From NCBI GenBank assembly GCA_015680685.1, contig MNCI01004262.1:165823-229822 (forward strand): a DNA stretch of 64,000 bases, written 5' to 3'. A program made the translations under genes and the position numbers. The notes under the pieces are model-generated. The model saw nothing but the letters and a program-made list of their open reading frames with translations, did no database searches and had not been told where the DNA came from. Below are positions 13,401 to 24,629 of this stretch, piece after piece. Positions within the stretch are counted from its first letter, which is position 1. Each line of letters opens with the position of its first letter. This DNA comes from Gnetum montanum (Eukaryota > Streptophyta > Gnetopsida > Gnetales > Gnetaceae).

Positions 13401-13969
13401 TCAATGCATATGTGTATACCATTGTTCTTCTTGGGGACTACAACAATGTTTGATACCTAATCAGAATAATCGACGGCTCGAATGAAAATGACTTGGTAGA
13501 GCTTCATGATTTCAGCACGAATTGCTAACACTACTTCGGGTCTAACCTTTTGTGCTTTTTGTTTTACTAGTTTAATTTTTTCATCAATAATAATGTTGTG
13601 TTGGATGATTTGGGGATCTAGTCCTGGCATGTCGGTATATGACCATGCGAAAGTTTTTATGTTATATTTTAACACCTGGGTGATGTCACCTATGAGTTGT
13701 GAGTCCAGTAAGGCACTTAATTTCAATGTTCTAGTTTCACCATTGATCATGGTAATGGGGATTTCAACCAGAGGATCTTTAGTGATATTGTTAGCTTCTA
13801 GATCTAGAGTTTTAGCCACGTTTTTAGGCTAGGATGAGGTTTCTTGAGTGGAGGCTATCAAATCAGTATAGGTGGATGGATTTAGATCCAAGGATTTTGG
13901 GCTGATCACTCTTTCTACCTCGTATGATCCATCGACAGATAATGTTGAGAGGATATTCTTGGTGGCCAT
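10498..13969 (-). pseudogene. E1 pol: RT, RNase H, second RNase H, integrase (decayed)
   Basis: The coding strand starts at an ATG at 13969 and ends at a TGA at 10498-10500 after NHLYLKWYY. Visible in order are: a conserved leader with LDLEAN-ITKDPL; RT with VDYSD, SFMD, GYNQIRIN and the catalytic YVDDIAVKS (about 13112-13140); a first RNase H with PFYIYLATLDSS and YYLSHAL; a second RNase H with YFDGAST, NNVAEYEGLL and GDSQLVINQ; an integrase zinc region (HEGLCGGH, CDFCQKH); an integrase core with GLDLIGPI, TDNGPQF and a region ending SSPYYP; and a C-terminal tail. The second RNase H marks the Tat lineage. It aligns throughout with the E3 pol (54337-57804). Stops and frameshifts occur about every 100-300 bases. 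Confidence 0.9.
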
Positions 13970-14614
13970 GTGTTTTCTCCTACCAATTTAAAATAGGAGT
14001 GGAGTAAGAGACACCCTCTTGGCGAAGGAGTTACTAAATATAAGTGAACTCTGTACTCACAAAAATTTGAAGATGCGGTGATAGTCATGGTTGTTCAAGG
14101 CCATGGCAGTTTAAGGCCATACTGGGCCACATGTTGACTTTTTCATTTGGACTGAGTGTATGCACTATTAAAATTTTTAAATTTAAAATTTTGGTTTTCA
14201 AATTCTATATTTTTAAATTTTAGAGTGGACAAAAAGGTTTCAGGGATTTTAAATTTTTATGAATTTATGCCTTTTCCAAATGTTTATATATGTTTATTTG
14301 TTTATCGTTGATTTTTTAGCACTTTTCTCCTCTTTTCATAAGGAATTCTGGTCCCCATTTCAGGGGTTGGAATGACAAGGAAAGCTAGGCCAGCACAAGG
14401 CAAAGCTGGTTTGAACAACAACATGTAACCAAAGTGAAGAAGAGGAACTAAAATAAAAGGCCAAAAATTAAATAAATAGGGAGGGATAGAAAAGGAAATT
14501 TTGAAAAAGAAAGCCTCATTTCTATTAGCGTGAGTTGCTAGTAATTGGAAGAACAACGTGACCTACCTAGAGTGCAGTGTGAGCCAAGGCGTTAGCGTCA
14601 GCATCAACATGACC
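13970..14614. promoter_or_regulatory. Divergent spacer between E1 pol and the antisense gene
   Basis: This roughly 650-bp AT-rich stretch separates the pol start (read left) from the antisense gene start (read right). One copy of the boundary motif, AGTTTAAGGCCATACTGGGC, lies at 14108-14127. TTTATATATG at about 14283-14292 is a possible TATA box for the antisense gene, about 320 bases before its first ATG. On the minus strand TTGGTAG just before the pol ATG looks like a splice acceptor. These assignments are by eye only. Confidence 0.4.
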
Positions 14615-17600
14615 ATGAAAGACAAGGGTAAGGGGAAGGCAACCGGGGGCAAGGAAAGGAAGTAGTTAGCCTTGACGTTCATGGAGGAGAGTGAAGAGCT
14701 TCTCCAACATCTTCCCCAAGTCAGGATTCCAACGTGGAAGAAGGCCTTACATAGGTAAATTCTTTGCCCCTAATTTTTCTTTGGTATTTTTGCAAGTAGC
14801 ATTACCTAGGGTGAGATTTTGTGTTGTGATTTTGGGCTTTGGGACTTTTGGAATCGTGGAGTTTTTGATTTTTTTGGGTTTTTGGCTTTCTTGGCATGGC
14901 TTTCACAAGGTCTGTGGGTGTAACATGACTAAAAATTTTGACTTTGGAGCTAGGGTAGTGTGACCACAAAGATTTCAGATTTTTGGAGGGCAACATGATT
15001 ACAAAATTTTGATTTTTAGAGGGGCAAGAATGGCCAGTATGATTGTAAATTTTCGATTTTGAAGGGGGCAGCATAACTTGACTCTTGAAATTAGAGTCCC
15101 TGGGCAGTGTGGTTTTGCAAATTTTTGAGTTTTTTCCAAGGTAGTGTGACCCGTGAATTTTGGGTTTTTTTCCTAGGACAGCATGACCTACAAATTTTTG
15201 ATTCTGGGGAACTCAATGTGAATTGCAAATTTTGGGTTTTAGAAGGAACTCAGCATGAATTGTAATTTTTGGATTTTAGTCTTTGAGCAGTGTGAATTAT
15301 GAAAGTTTTGGCCTCCCAAGATAGCGTGACATGTGAAAATTTTCCCTTGCCAGGGCAAATGATCAGGGTGACTTTGTTGATGGGAGTTTTGAGCAGTGAG
15401 GTCATGTGATGATACACAAGTACAATGGTAAATTGTGTGTTATGTATTGCCCCGTTACTGTGTTGATCTACCTATTACAAACAAAATTTGGAGATTTCAT
15501 TGATAGAAGTACTTAGAGCTATTTTCAGTGGGAATGCCTAGCTTGACCTGTTAGTGGCTTGCTTGTAGGGCCCAGTGTGACTTGTTTGCAGGGCTCAGCG
15601 TGACTTTTTTTGAGAACCTAGCATGACCTATAGATTTTGGCCCTGGGCTTTTCAAGGAGGACATGGCCAGTGTGAACATGTGTAGGTTTTTATAACAAGT
15701 TGCAGTTCCAACGTGAGCTAGAATGTGGGAAGGCTAGCATGAGTTTTGGGGATGAAGACCCAGCGTGAGCTGCTGGTGGGGTGGGAAGGCCCAACATGAC
15801 TTGGTCAGCATGACTCATTTGGAGAAGGCCTATTCCCTTTTCTATTTCTCCATTGGCTGCTATATGATTGCTAGGTTCTGGATAGTGATTGTGAGCACCT
15901 AGCATGAATGTGGAGGGAGGACTGCGTGACTTTGTTGGAATACCCTCCTAGTGTGAGTTGTCTTTGAGAGGTTGTGGTGTGAGTATCTTATTTGGAAGAG
16001 TAATTTGCCAAGATGTTTAACGATTTCTAAATTTTATATTGTTTATATTATTTACTATTTTTCTAGGATTGATGATTTAAACATGGATTTACTCTGAAAC
16101 CGATTTCAATGTACCCCAGTAAGCGTCAGATTACACTGAATAGATGTCAGTGTCCTTGTCTCATGGGGTGATGCTAAGCACTGAAAGTATTTGTTTATGT
16201 GATTTTTTTGGTTTTGTGTGATGTTGATCTATTGTTAGCTCTTGGATTTTTTACTTACCCAATGTTTCGGTTATGTGCAGGGGACCTAAATCTTCTCTCC
16301 TTGTCATTGAGCTTGTTGATGTACTTTCTTGGTTTGGCCCCTTTGGGCCAGACACACCTCCCTATGACATGCGAATCGGGCCCCATGTAATATGGTTCCG
16401 TCCTAGCACTAGTTCATTCTTGTCGTTTATACTGCAAAATTTTAGTGTTGTCATATGGTCTCATCTAAGTGAACAGATGGCTCGTGATATTATTGAGACT
16501 GTGTTGCCCGGGTCTACACAAGACATGCTAGCCTTTATCACTGATATCGATGAGGGACTTTTTAGAGTTGAGGGAGGCCCTGTTAAGGGTCCTAGAACCA
16601 CTCTTCCTTTGACTCATGTGTGGGAGCTACCTACTTGTAGTCATTACAATAGCAGCAACACACTTTTCGTAGCCCTCCGTGTGCATACTTTATTTCAGAA
16701 CCCTCCCGGGACAGTATATAAAGTGGACCACTATGTTCCTTTGTGTCTTACCTTGTGATTTCTTTTTAATTTTATGTCATCATCGAAATGTGAATGTTGT
16801 TTTACTATGTAGGCTTCATTTTGATGAACATGGGATGCGTGATGATGATGGTGGGCTTGCTTTAATGCACACAGTGCTAGAGACCTTTATGGAGGGCCCC
16901 ATTCTTTGTGCCGCAGTGTTAGACCAGTCCAAGATGACCCTTGTTGACTCCCATAGGTAATTTTCAAGAGCCTTTGAGCATTGCCAAGCTCATGGTTAGT
17001 TACATAAGGATTGGTCTTCTAATGGGCCAATTCTTCCTCAAAGGATTGATCCTGCGCTCACCTCGCCTTCACTAGTCACAGATGGTAAGTGACCACACCT
17101 TAGACTCCATTTTCCTTTTTTCATTGCATCATTGTGTGTCATGTCCCTTTTCTAACTTTTCACTTTATGTTTTTGTTTTATAGTAGCCATTCCCCTTGAA
17201 GAAGTTACGATTACTACAAGGCGTACTAAGGTTATGCTTTTTATGAAGTATGGGGAGGTAGAGAAATCACAAAAGTGGTTACAGAAGTAGGTTTCTGATT
17301 TGATTATCGGTCACCTCACTCAAGCTAGTTTGATGGACCTATTTACAGCCTTGACTCCTAGCATTCTGACTGCTAAGATGGTCATGATTTTTGACTCTTT
17401 CAGTGGTGATGCTTCTTTTTTTACCACATAGGTTTAGGAAGTAAAGGTATCATTCCACCTAACCACTGAGTTTCTTTTTGATCTTTTTGGCATTCCCATG
17501 AATGGTGCTATGGTAGTCGTGGACAAAGAAACTAAGGATGGATAGGTCATAAAGGAGCTTGAGCAGTGGTTAGGTGTGTCTAAGGGCCCTACGGGATTTT

Positions 17601-19932
17601 CCATGCGAGAGGATACCCAATTGATGGAAGTGAACTTCTTGTATCCTCTCTTTCAGGCATGGGCGTTCCCCAAATCTCTTTTCAAAGGGAGAAACCTTGG
17701 GATCGAGTTTGCATGTGTGATGCATGCGATTTTGGAGATAGGCATGCGATACAATTGGGCATAATTTCTAAGATCTAGCCTTCGTGGGAAAATTATTAGG
17801 TTATGTTCAAGCATCCATGTAAAATCCCACTTCACCTTTGCCTTCTTTGCAGGATACCTGTGCAATTTCACTAAATTCCTAGTAGTTCATGAGGATAACC
17901 ACTACATTTTGAGAGACTGTTCGCAACTATCCCACCCTTGGATACGCCACTTATATAGCACCACTAGATCCCAGGACCCGCCGGAAGACATTGAGGAGTC
18001 TGTATCGGTTACTAGTGGAGGTTTGGCTAGTCGTTCCCATCATTCCCATGACAACTTGGGATTGGAATCGCCTAGGCTATGCACATCTATTAAGAGGGCT
18101 AAACACTTAATTAGTGAGACTATTGGAAAGTCCAAGGCACAGGTGAAAAGGAAAGAATGTTCAAAGGAGCTTACTTCAAATGTGAGACCCCCAAGGGCAA
18201 AGAAGATTTGGTTTATACTGCTAGTGGAGGGTAAGTGGTTTGTTTTATTGTTACATATTTGCTTTTTTGGTTTATATGCTATTGGATGTACCTATGAGCT
18301 ATATCATACTAACTTTAAGGTTCTAGTGTTATTTTAGAGGAAAGTTCGGAGAAGGAGAGAGAGGTCATGGCTTTGATACCTGGGGAGGAAGGAAAGGAAA
18401 AGGAAGAAGCAATCAAAGGAGAAATTCTTGCCCCACAAGAGGATGAGGGGACAAGCAACATGGGAACAAAGCTAGCGGAGGCCTTGGATGCACTTAGGCA
18501 TTCAAGTGATGAAAGGGATGTCCTTGATGGTTTCTTTGATGGATCTTTGTAGCTTGGTGATCCACCCAGGCTAGACAGCAAAGGTCTTTTCAGTATGTTC
18601 CTCTTTAGCTCAATCTATATTCAGTGTCTTTTGATTTTTTATGCTTTTTTTATTATTTTGACTATTTTGAGGTAGATGCTGAAATTCCTGAGGCACCTAT
18701 GTCCCAAGAAGCAGCGTCAGGATCATAGGTTCCAATTGAAGAAACCTCCCCTGCTCATCCCACATCAACTAACCCATTAAGGCCATGGCTTGAGATGCCT
18801 AGAAAAATGGATTTTGTTATGGGCATTGTTAATAAGGTGGTCACTCGCTTACAAGAAGCTCATCTAGAACTAGGTGTGTGTACATTACATGTCATTATAA
18901 ATGTCTGGTTTTACTATGTTTCTTTGTGTTTATTTTGATCATGACTATTTTATGTGTGTACCTGTAGGCACCAAACTCAAGTGGGATCCTTCTGAAGAAA
19001 CCCAATTGATGCTCTTCCTGAATTGCTAGGGGATATTGAGCAAGTCCCAAGAAAGATTTACCATGCAGTTTCTGGTTGTGTCATACAGAATGCCAAGATA
19101 GTTTGGACTTTAAGGCGTATCTATGGGATGAGGTTCACACACTGAAGGAGACTCTAGAAAAAGAGAGAGAGGATAAAAGGGATCTTCAATCTCGTTATGA
19201 CTTTATTATTGCTAGGTTGTCTGGTGATAGCACATGGCACTCATCCGAAATCACCTACGCACGTTATTGGATGATTTTGAATAGTAAAGTGCAAGCTACA
19301 TGGGATTTAGTAGAACAAAAGCACAGATTGATTTGTTGAATAGGAAATGTCAAGATTGGAAATCCTTTGCTACCAAAGTATAGAAGTGGGGCCAAGACCA
19401 AAAGGACCACAAGCATCAGTATAAGAAATGGTTGAAGGAGGAGTTAGTTGAACGTCACTAGGTGGATATCTTCATCGATGGGTTAGGTTTGCGGTCTTCT
19501 TATGATAGGTTTGTTGAGTACACCGAGGTGGAGGGATCTCTGAAGAGAATGATTACCACCACCTTTGGGAAGACTACGATAGGCATGTTCTCTCTTGAGC
19601 ACCCTACTTGGACCTCGGTGAACAAAGGCAAAGCACTCGTTGGCATTGACCTTGGCTTGGAGGAGGATTGGGCAACTGTGCCCGAGAAGGAGATTCTACG
19701 GCATTTGGAGACCAACTTGGGGCCTTCCTCACTTGTGAGTGTTTTATTATGGCAGCTATTTTTTGTTTTCATTATTAGTGTTATTGTTTTTCAGATTTTT
19801 GTGTTTATGATTTTATTTATTACCCTTACCTATTTTATTTTGTTTTCTATTTTTTATTTGTATGGGCATGTTAATGATGGAGTAGGCCCTAGTGGAGCAG
19901 GAGTAGATGATGAAAAGGATCTTGGGGATTAG
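14615..19932 (+). pseudogene. E1 antisense gene: eight-exon gene between pro and RT (decayed)
   Basis: By comparison with E3 the exons are about 14615-14754, 16281-16724, 16813-17084, 17184-18230, 18338-18583, 18676-18873, 18968-19734 and a short last exon ending near 19932. Wherever both sites can be placed, junction phases equal those of E3 (2,2,1,1,1,1,0), and exon 5 is 246 bases in both. The protein begins lysine-rich (MKDKGKGK). It then shows IWFRP, NFSVVIWSHL and MLAFITD (exon 2); LHKDW (exon 3); VKVSFHLT, LFDLFGIP, LYPLFQAWAFPKSL and STTRSQDPPE (exon 4); a coiled coil with WDLVEQ (exon 7); and an acidic end. The exon 2 donor is lost and exon 7 changes frame. Function is unknown. Intron 1 (1.5 kb) is packed with AGCGTGAC words and is much longer than in E3. 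Confidence 0.85.
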
Positions 19933-20128
19933 CCCCATCCATGAGCTTTGCGTTAGTCAGACTAAAGTCGTTAAGTGTTTTTAGATTTTTGGATGTTTGA
20001 TAGAATGTATAAAGACTAATGTAATAACTTGGATTTAATTGTGGTATAAAATGGTTGCATTCTTTTGTTACNAAATGAAAATTTGATATAAAATGAAGGG
20101 AGTTCGTGCATCTGTAACTTGTTGGTTC

Positions 20129-20458
20129 TAGTTTAAGGCCATTTCAGGCTGGGTATATTAGTTTAAAGTCATGATGGACTGTTGCATTTGTTGTTTAAAG
20201 AAAGAAGGATTACCAGTTTTATGCCATGGCGGGCCAAAGGTAGTAACGTTTTCAAAAAGTTTTAAATGGAATTGGCCATTTCTGACCATGGCTAGTTTAA
20301 TGTCATTGCGGACATTTGTTGGTAGTTTAACGTCGTACTGGATGATCAGTAGTTTAACGTCATTTCGGACATTTGTAGTTTAACATCATTTTGGAAATTT
20401 GGTAGTTTAATGTCATTTCGGACATTTGGTAGTTTAACTTCATTTCAGACATTTGGTT
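20129..20458 (+). repeat. Boundary-motif cluster between antisense gene and protease (E1)
   Basis: There are about eight copies, spaced roughly 27-30 bases in the second half, of variants of TAGTTTAACGTCATTTCGG followed by ACATTTGG. The cluster fills the gap between the 3' end of the antisense gene (+ strand) and the 3' end of the protease (- strand). E3 has it at 62561-62781 and E4, on the other strand, at 29301-29350. Confidence 0.85.
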
Positions 20459-20460
20459 AG

Positions 20461-21330
20461 TTAGTTCTGTTTACTGAGTTGCTTCTTGATCCTTTGTAGT
20501 TTATAATCACCTTCTCCTTCATCGGTGACATCAAAAGGTAATTTCGACCAAGAGACATCAGTAGGGATGGCGCCTATGTTTGTATTATCTGGTGTTTCTT
20601 CAATTTCAGTAGGATTGGGAGTTAACGTTGGATTTATGTTTTGAAGTATGCTCATGGTTCCTTGCTTAGGATCAACAAACTCAATTTCCAACTCTTGATC
20701 TAATCTAGGATGTGAGGAAGTAGGGTAGTACCATTGCATCCCCATATAATGATCTCACCACCCTCATAAGGTAGGTGGATCTCCTGATGGATTGGGGAGG
20801 ATACAGCTTTAAGTTGAGCCAGCCAGAGACGTCCTAGGATCAGATTAAACCCCAACATTTTGTTAACCACTATGAATTCAGCTGATGTGGGGAATTGGTC
20901 CTCGGCTATGAAATCCAAGGTAACCATACCTTTCACTCCAACATGGGAATCACTAAAGGATTTTAGGAAAGAAGTTGTTATGGGTTGTATTTGTTTAGTA
21001 AGTCCTAGTTTTTCAATGACAGGAAAAGGTATTACATTGGTTGCCACACTATCGTCGACATGCATCCTATGTATCTTGAAATGATTAACTTGTATCATTA
21101 TGAATAGAGGGGTTGTAGTAACTTCTCCCATTTTCTCATCTAGCTTAATGTCCTTAGCATGAAACTCTAGGGATGTAGTCTTCGATTCCCGAGGTTGCAC
21201 AGACAATACCGCATGAATGGATGGTTCATCTATAGGAAGGTCCTCACTAACAGGGACTGAAGTTAACATACGCACAGGAGCTTCTCAATGTACTGGTGAA
21301 GTCATTACTAGATCATACAGGCTTAAATAA
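20461..21330 (-). pseudogene. E1 aspartic protease domain (end of gag-pro)
   Basis: A 191-residue open stretch (21275-20700) plus a continuation to 20461 encodes a retroviral-type protease that would cut the polyprotein. It shows VRMLTSVPV, then the active-site region HVDDSVATNVIP where the usual DSGA/DTGA is changed, then FNLILGR-WLAQLKAVSSPIHQEIHLPY. It aligns over its whole length with E3 (63793-63008) and with the E4 relic at 28330-28800. The E3 equivalent reads VDDGAATNVIP. Upstream it is continuous with gag. No RT follows: the next sequence in this direction is the boundary repeat and then the antisense gene. Confidence 0.88.
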
Positions 21331-21359
21331 GTATTCTTTTGTTTCAAAGCTTGTGTGAC

Positions 21360-24107
21360 CTAGGTCAATGCATTTGCTAGGTATTTACCATTTGGGGCAC
21401 CCTTATCTGTAGAGATTTGGTCCATTTGACCTAGCATTCGTATTTCCCGTGGAGGGGTTTTTACTGAAGATGCTGGGTTTGGGACATGACTCGTGACATT
21501 ATCCTCATTTTGATGACTTGTACTAGACTCATTAATGGGCGGACTCATGGGTCCCAATTTGTATCAATGGTTTTCTCTTTCCAAATGTTCTCTTGTTAGT
21601 CTATCGACAAGACGTTCTCGCAGAGGTCATAGGGGAATGGAGGTAGGTTGTGTATCAGGGCATTTTGGCACCCAGATTACAAAGGGAATGATTTGGTTTT
21701 CAGATGGTGTGTTTTTGGTTGTAATAGAAGGAGGTACACGGATGATGAATGGTTTTGGTGGTGTGGGGGATGTGTGCATGATGAAAGGGGTTTGAGGACA
21801 TGTTTGTGTAGGTGTGTTTTCTAAAGGCCTACAAATCACAAAAGGTTTTCGTAGAACATCTTTTTTGTCTTCCACATGGATATTATTAATCACATATGGT
21901 GCATCATTGGTATTGAGAGGATCCTTGGAGACCCCCATGGGGTTGTGGGGTCTCACTAGGTTTATGTGGTCGAATACTACTTCACCCCTATCAATCATGC
22001 ATTGTATATCCTGTTTCAACATAAAGAAGTAATCAGTCCCATGACCACACCATTGGTGATATTCACAAAACCTATCCAACCTAAAGCCTTTTGGAATGGG
22101 GGGTTTGTTGGCTATTGCTAAGGCTGGATTTTTGGCTGATTCACAAGATCGATCGTGTCTTTGAGAGGCCATAGGAGACATTTGTTTGTGTTGAATTAGC
22201 CCGACCATTAGAAGTTGATTAAGAAATTAAGAAGGCTTCATGGGCAATGGTGTGTATTGAGTGGGGTCTTTTCTTTAGAATGGACGTGCATGACCTATGT
22301 TGTTATTTCTATTTAAGGAATTTTTGGGTGTAGGAGTGGGTGTGTTTCTTTCATAGCTATTTGGGACAGCATGTTACTTTCCTTTTTCTCCTGGATGACT
22401 AGGTCAGGTTGTTTCGGCCACTGCTACTACTGTTGTTTTGGATTTATCTTTCCTCATATGTTGGCTCCTAAAGGTTGAGTAGGCTGGGTCATTACTTGTT
22501 TGTGCCACCTCTTCTATATCTTTGATTTGCATGAATTCTTGGCTCAATGTGCGAGCTTTTAGATAGTAAAGCTTCGACTTAATAAAATCATTCACAGATA
22601 CCTTAAGGATGGTGAGTAGATATGTTTTAGGAATGGGTTCATGAAGTTCATTTAAGGCTGCACTCCATCTTTGGATAAATTTCTGTGCTGGCTTAAGCAG
22701 CGCTTGTTTAATTTGGATGAAGCTATCTAAAATGGCTTCAGGTTTTAGATTGTACTTGAAACAAGTGACAAATTGGTGCAACAAATCCTCCAGAGAAGAT
22801 ATGGAGCTACGAGGTAAAGCTTGGTACTAGTATAAGGCTTTTCTGATTAAGGACATAGGAAACACATGCAAAATTACATGGGGCCATGCCTAAAGCAAAA
22901 GACTTTTTGTTCGAAATGTCTCTAGGTGGGCATTTGGGTCTCCCTCTCCATTGTACTTGGTTAGCTAGGGTAACGAGACTCCCTTTGGCAAGGTTAAGGG
23001 TGGAACTGAGGGGTTAATTGGGTCATCTTGGCAGAAATCTAGTACCTTGAATTCCTCAGTGTTCATAGTTTTAAGGCGTTTTAATTCTTCTACCAATGAG
23101 TGCATCATTTTTTGTGTGTCTGTCCATTCTTGGGCAGTAGGTAGACCAATGGATTGAGCAGATTGTGGATGATAATGGTTCAATTATTGCATTGTTTGTG
23201 GAAAGAGAGGTTGTTGGGCTAACGTTTGTTGTGGTGGGATAGTATTTGGAACTGAGACTACAGCCGATGGAACCCACTGCCTAGCTATAGGTTGTGAAGT
23301 AACACCCTGAATGTGTTGGATTGGAGTAATCAATGGTGCTCCGTGGATCTACACCTAAGGTATGTAATGGGTGGATGTGGAAGCTGGTATGACTGATGGC
23401 ATTCCAATTACTTGAGGTTGAAAGATTGATCCTATGTTAGTTTGGGGAGGGAGTTGCTGGGATTGTACTTGTGGAGGAATGATGGAAGTGAATGTATCAG
23501 AGTGAATATTATTGAGTATGAAGAAGATAGGAATGGAAGCAGGTACCTCTTGTCGAGAAACTGGTGCTCGAGTGTTTGTGGATGAAGGAGGAAGCACAGT
23601 TTCTTCCAGGAAAGGGTGGAATAATGGGTTTGTATAGGCATGGGGACTAATGGTGTGGTAGGAATCTCCATGTTCATATTGGATTGCAAAGTCATCTTCC
23701 TCATCTTGAGGCTCTATTAGAGGTAGCTGTAAGGCTTGACTTCTTGCCATAAGAAGATGGGATATGAGTTTATGATGGTTTTCAGACAGTGGGATTATGT
23801 CAAATGCTGAAGGGATGAACTCACATCCTCCTTTGTGAATAAATTCATATTCTCGCTTTGCTTCCCTCTTTATACAGTCGATAGGTAGGTTGGCTTGGAT
23901 TTTGACATAGATGAAGTTATACTGTTTGGGTGTAAGTGTCGCATAAGTAGGGCCTTTGCCCTGTAGCTTGAGAGATTGGCATGTAGGGCCTTGGGGATTT
24001 ACTTATTCAATAATAGTTATAGAATCCATGGCAGTCACAGGGTTCAAGGTTTCAGCCCTAAAGTTTGAGATCAGCAGCGTTGCTGTGTTGGTCTGGAAAG
24101 ATTCCAT
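21360..24107 (-). pseudogene. E1 gag (decayed)
   Basis: The start is the ATG at 24107, about 520 bases after the LTR, beginning MESFQTNTAT. The homologous frame continues through REYEFIHKGG, NDFIKSKLYYLKA, and a Tat-type knuckle region FCEYHQW-GHGTD followed by MIDRGEVVFDHINL, ending near 21360 with KGKYLANALT. A TAA lies about 35 codons in and several further breaks follow. The Pro/Thr-rich middle (23750-23355 region) is a normal gag linker. The knuckle keeps Cys-His-His but the last Cys position is Phe. Gag would package the element RNA. Confidence 0.85.
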
Positions 24108-24629
24108 AATGAACGTGAGTAAATTGGGCTAGATGAGTTGATCGTGAGTGACCGCAGTGTGACTAACAATAGCGTGACTAACTATGTGAGAAGTAGCTAT
24201 GGCATCACAGATAGTGTGTCGTCAAAAGAAGCATGTCCTGATAAGAAGCATGACCAAAAGGCAGTGTGTCTTGACATGCGACGTGACCAACAGGAAGTGT
24301 GTCCTAACAAGTAGCATGACCAATAGGCAACATGTCTTGCCAAGCGTCTGCATCGTGAGACAAGCAGTGTGACCAATAGGCAGCATGACCAACAGGCAGC
24401 ATGTCTTGCTAGGCGTTTGCAGCATGAGTGGTAGCTGCAGTGTGAGAGACAAAGACAAAGTAGCGATGTGAGTAGACTGTAGCGTGAGGTAGGATGGACA
24501 AGATGGATGAGTTAAGTTGGTGTGTGTAACCTGGGTAGGCTTTAATCGACACTTTGTTTAGATAGGTAGCATGGTCAATTTTTCGACAAACAACAAACAA
24601 GTTAGGCCCTCCTTCCAGTGCCAATTTAC
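24108..24629 (-). other. E1 leader with primer-binding-site region (about 24609-24627)
   Basis: Next to the LTR the minus strand reads TTGGCACTGGAAGGAGGGCC, in the position and general form (TGG start) of a tRNA primer-binding site; I cannot assign the tRNA. The leader at 24140-24480 consists largely of repeats of CAGTGTGACC/AGCATGACCAA/GCAGCGTG words, the same vocabulary as the E1 LTR and intron 1 of its antisense gene. Confidence 0.65.
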
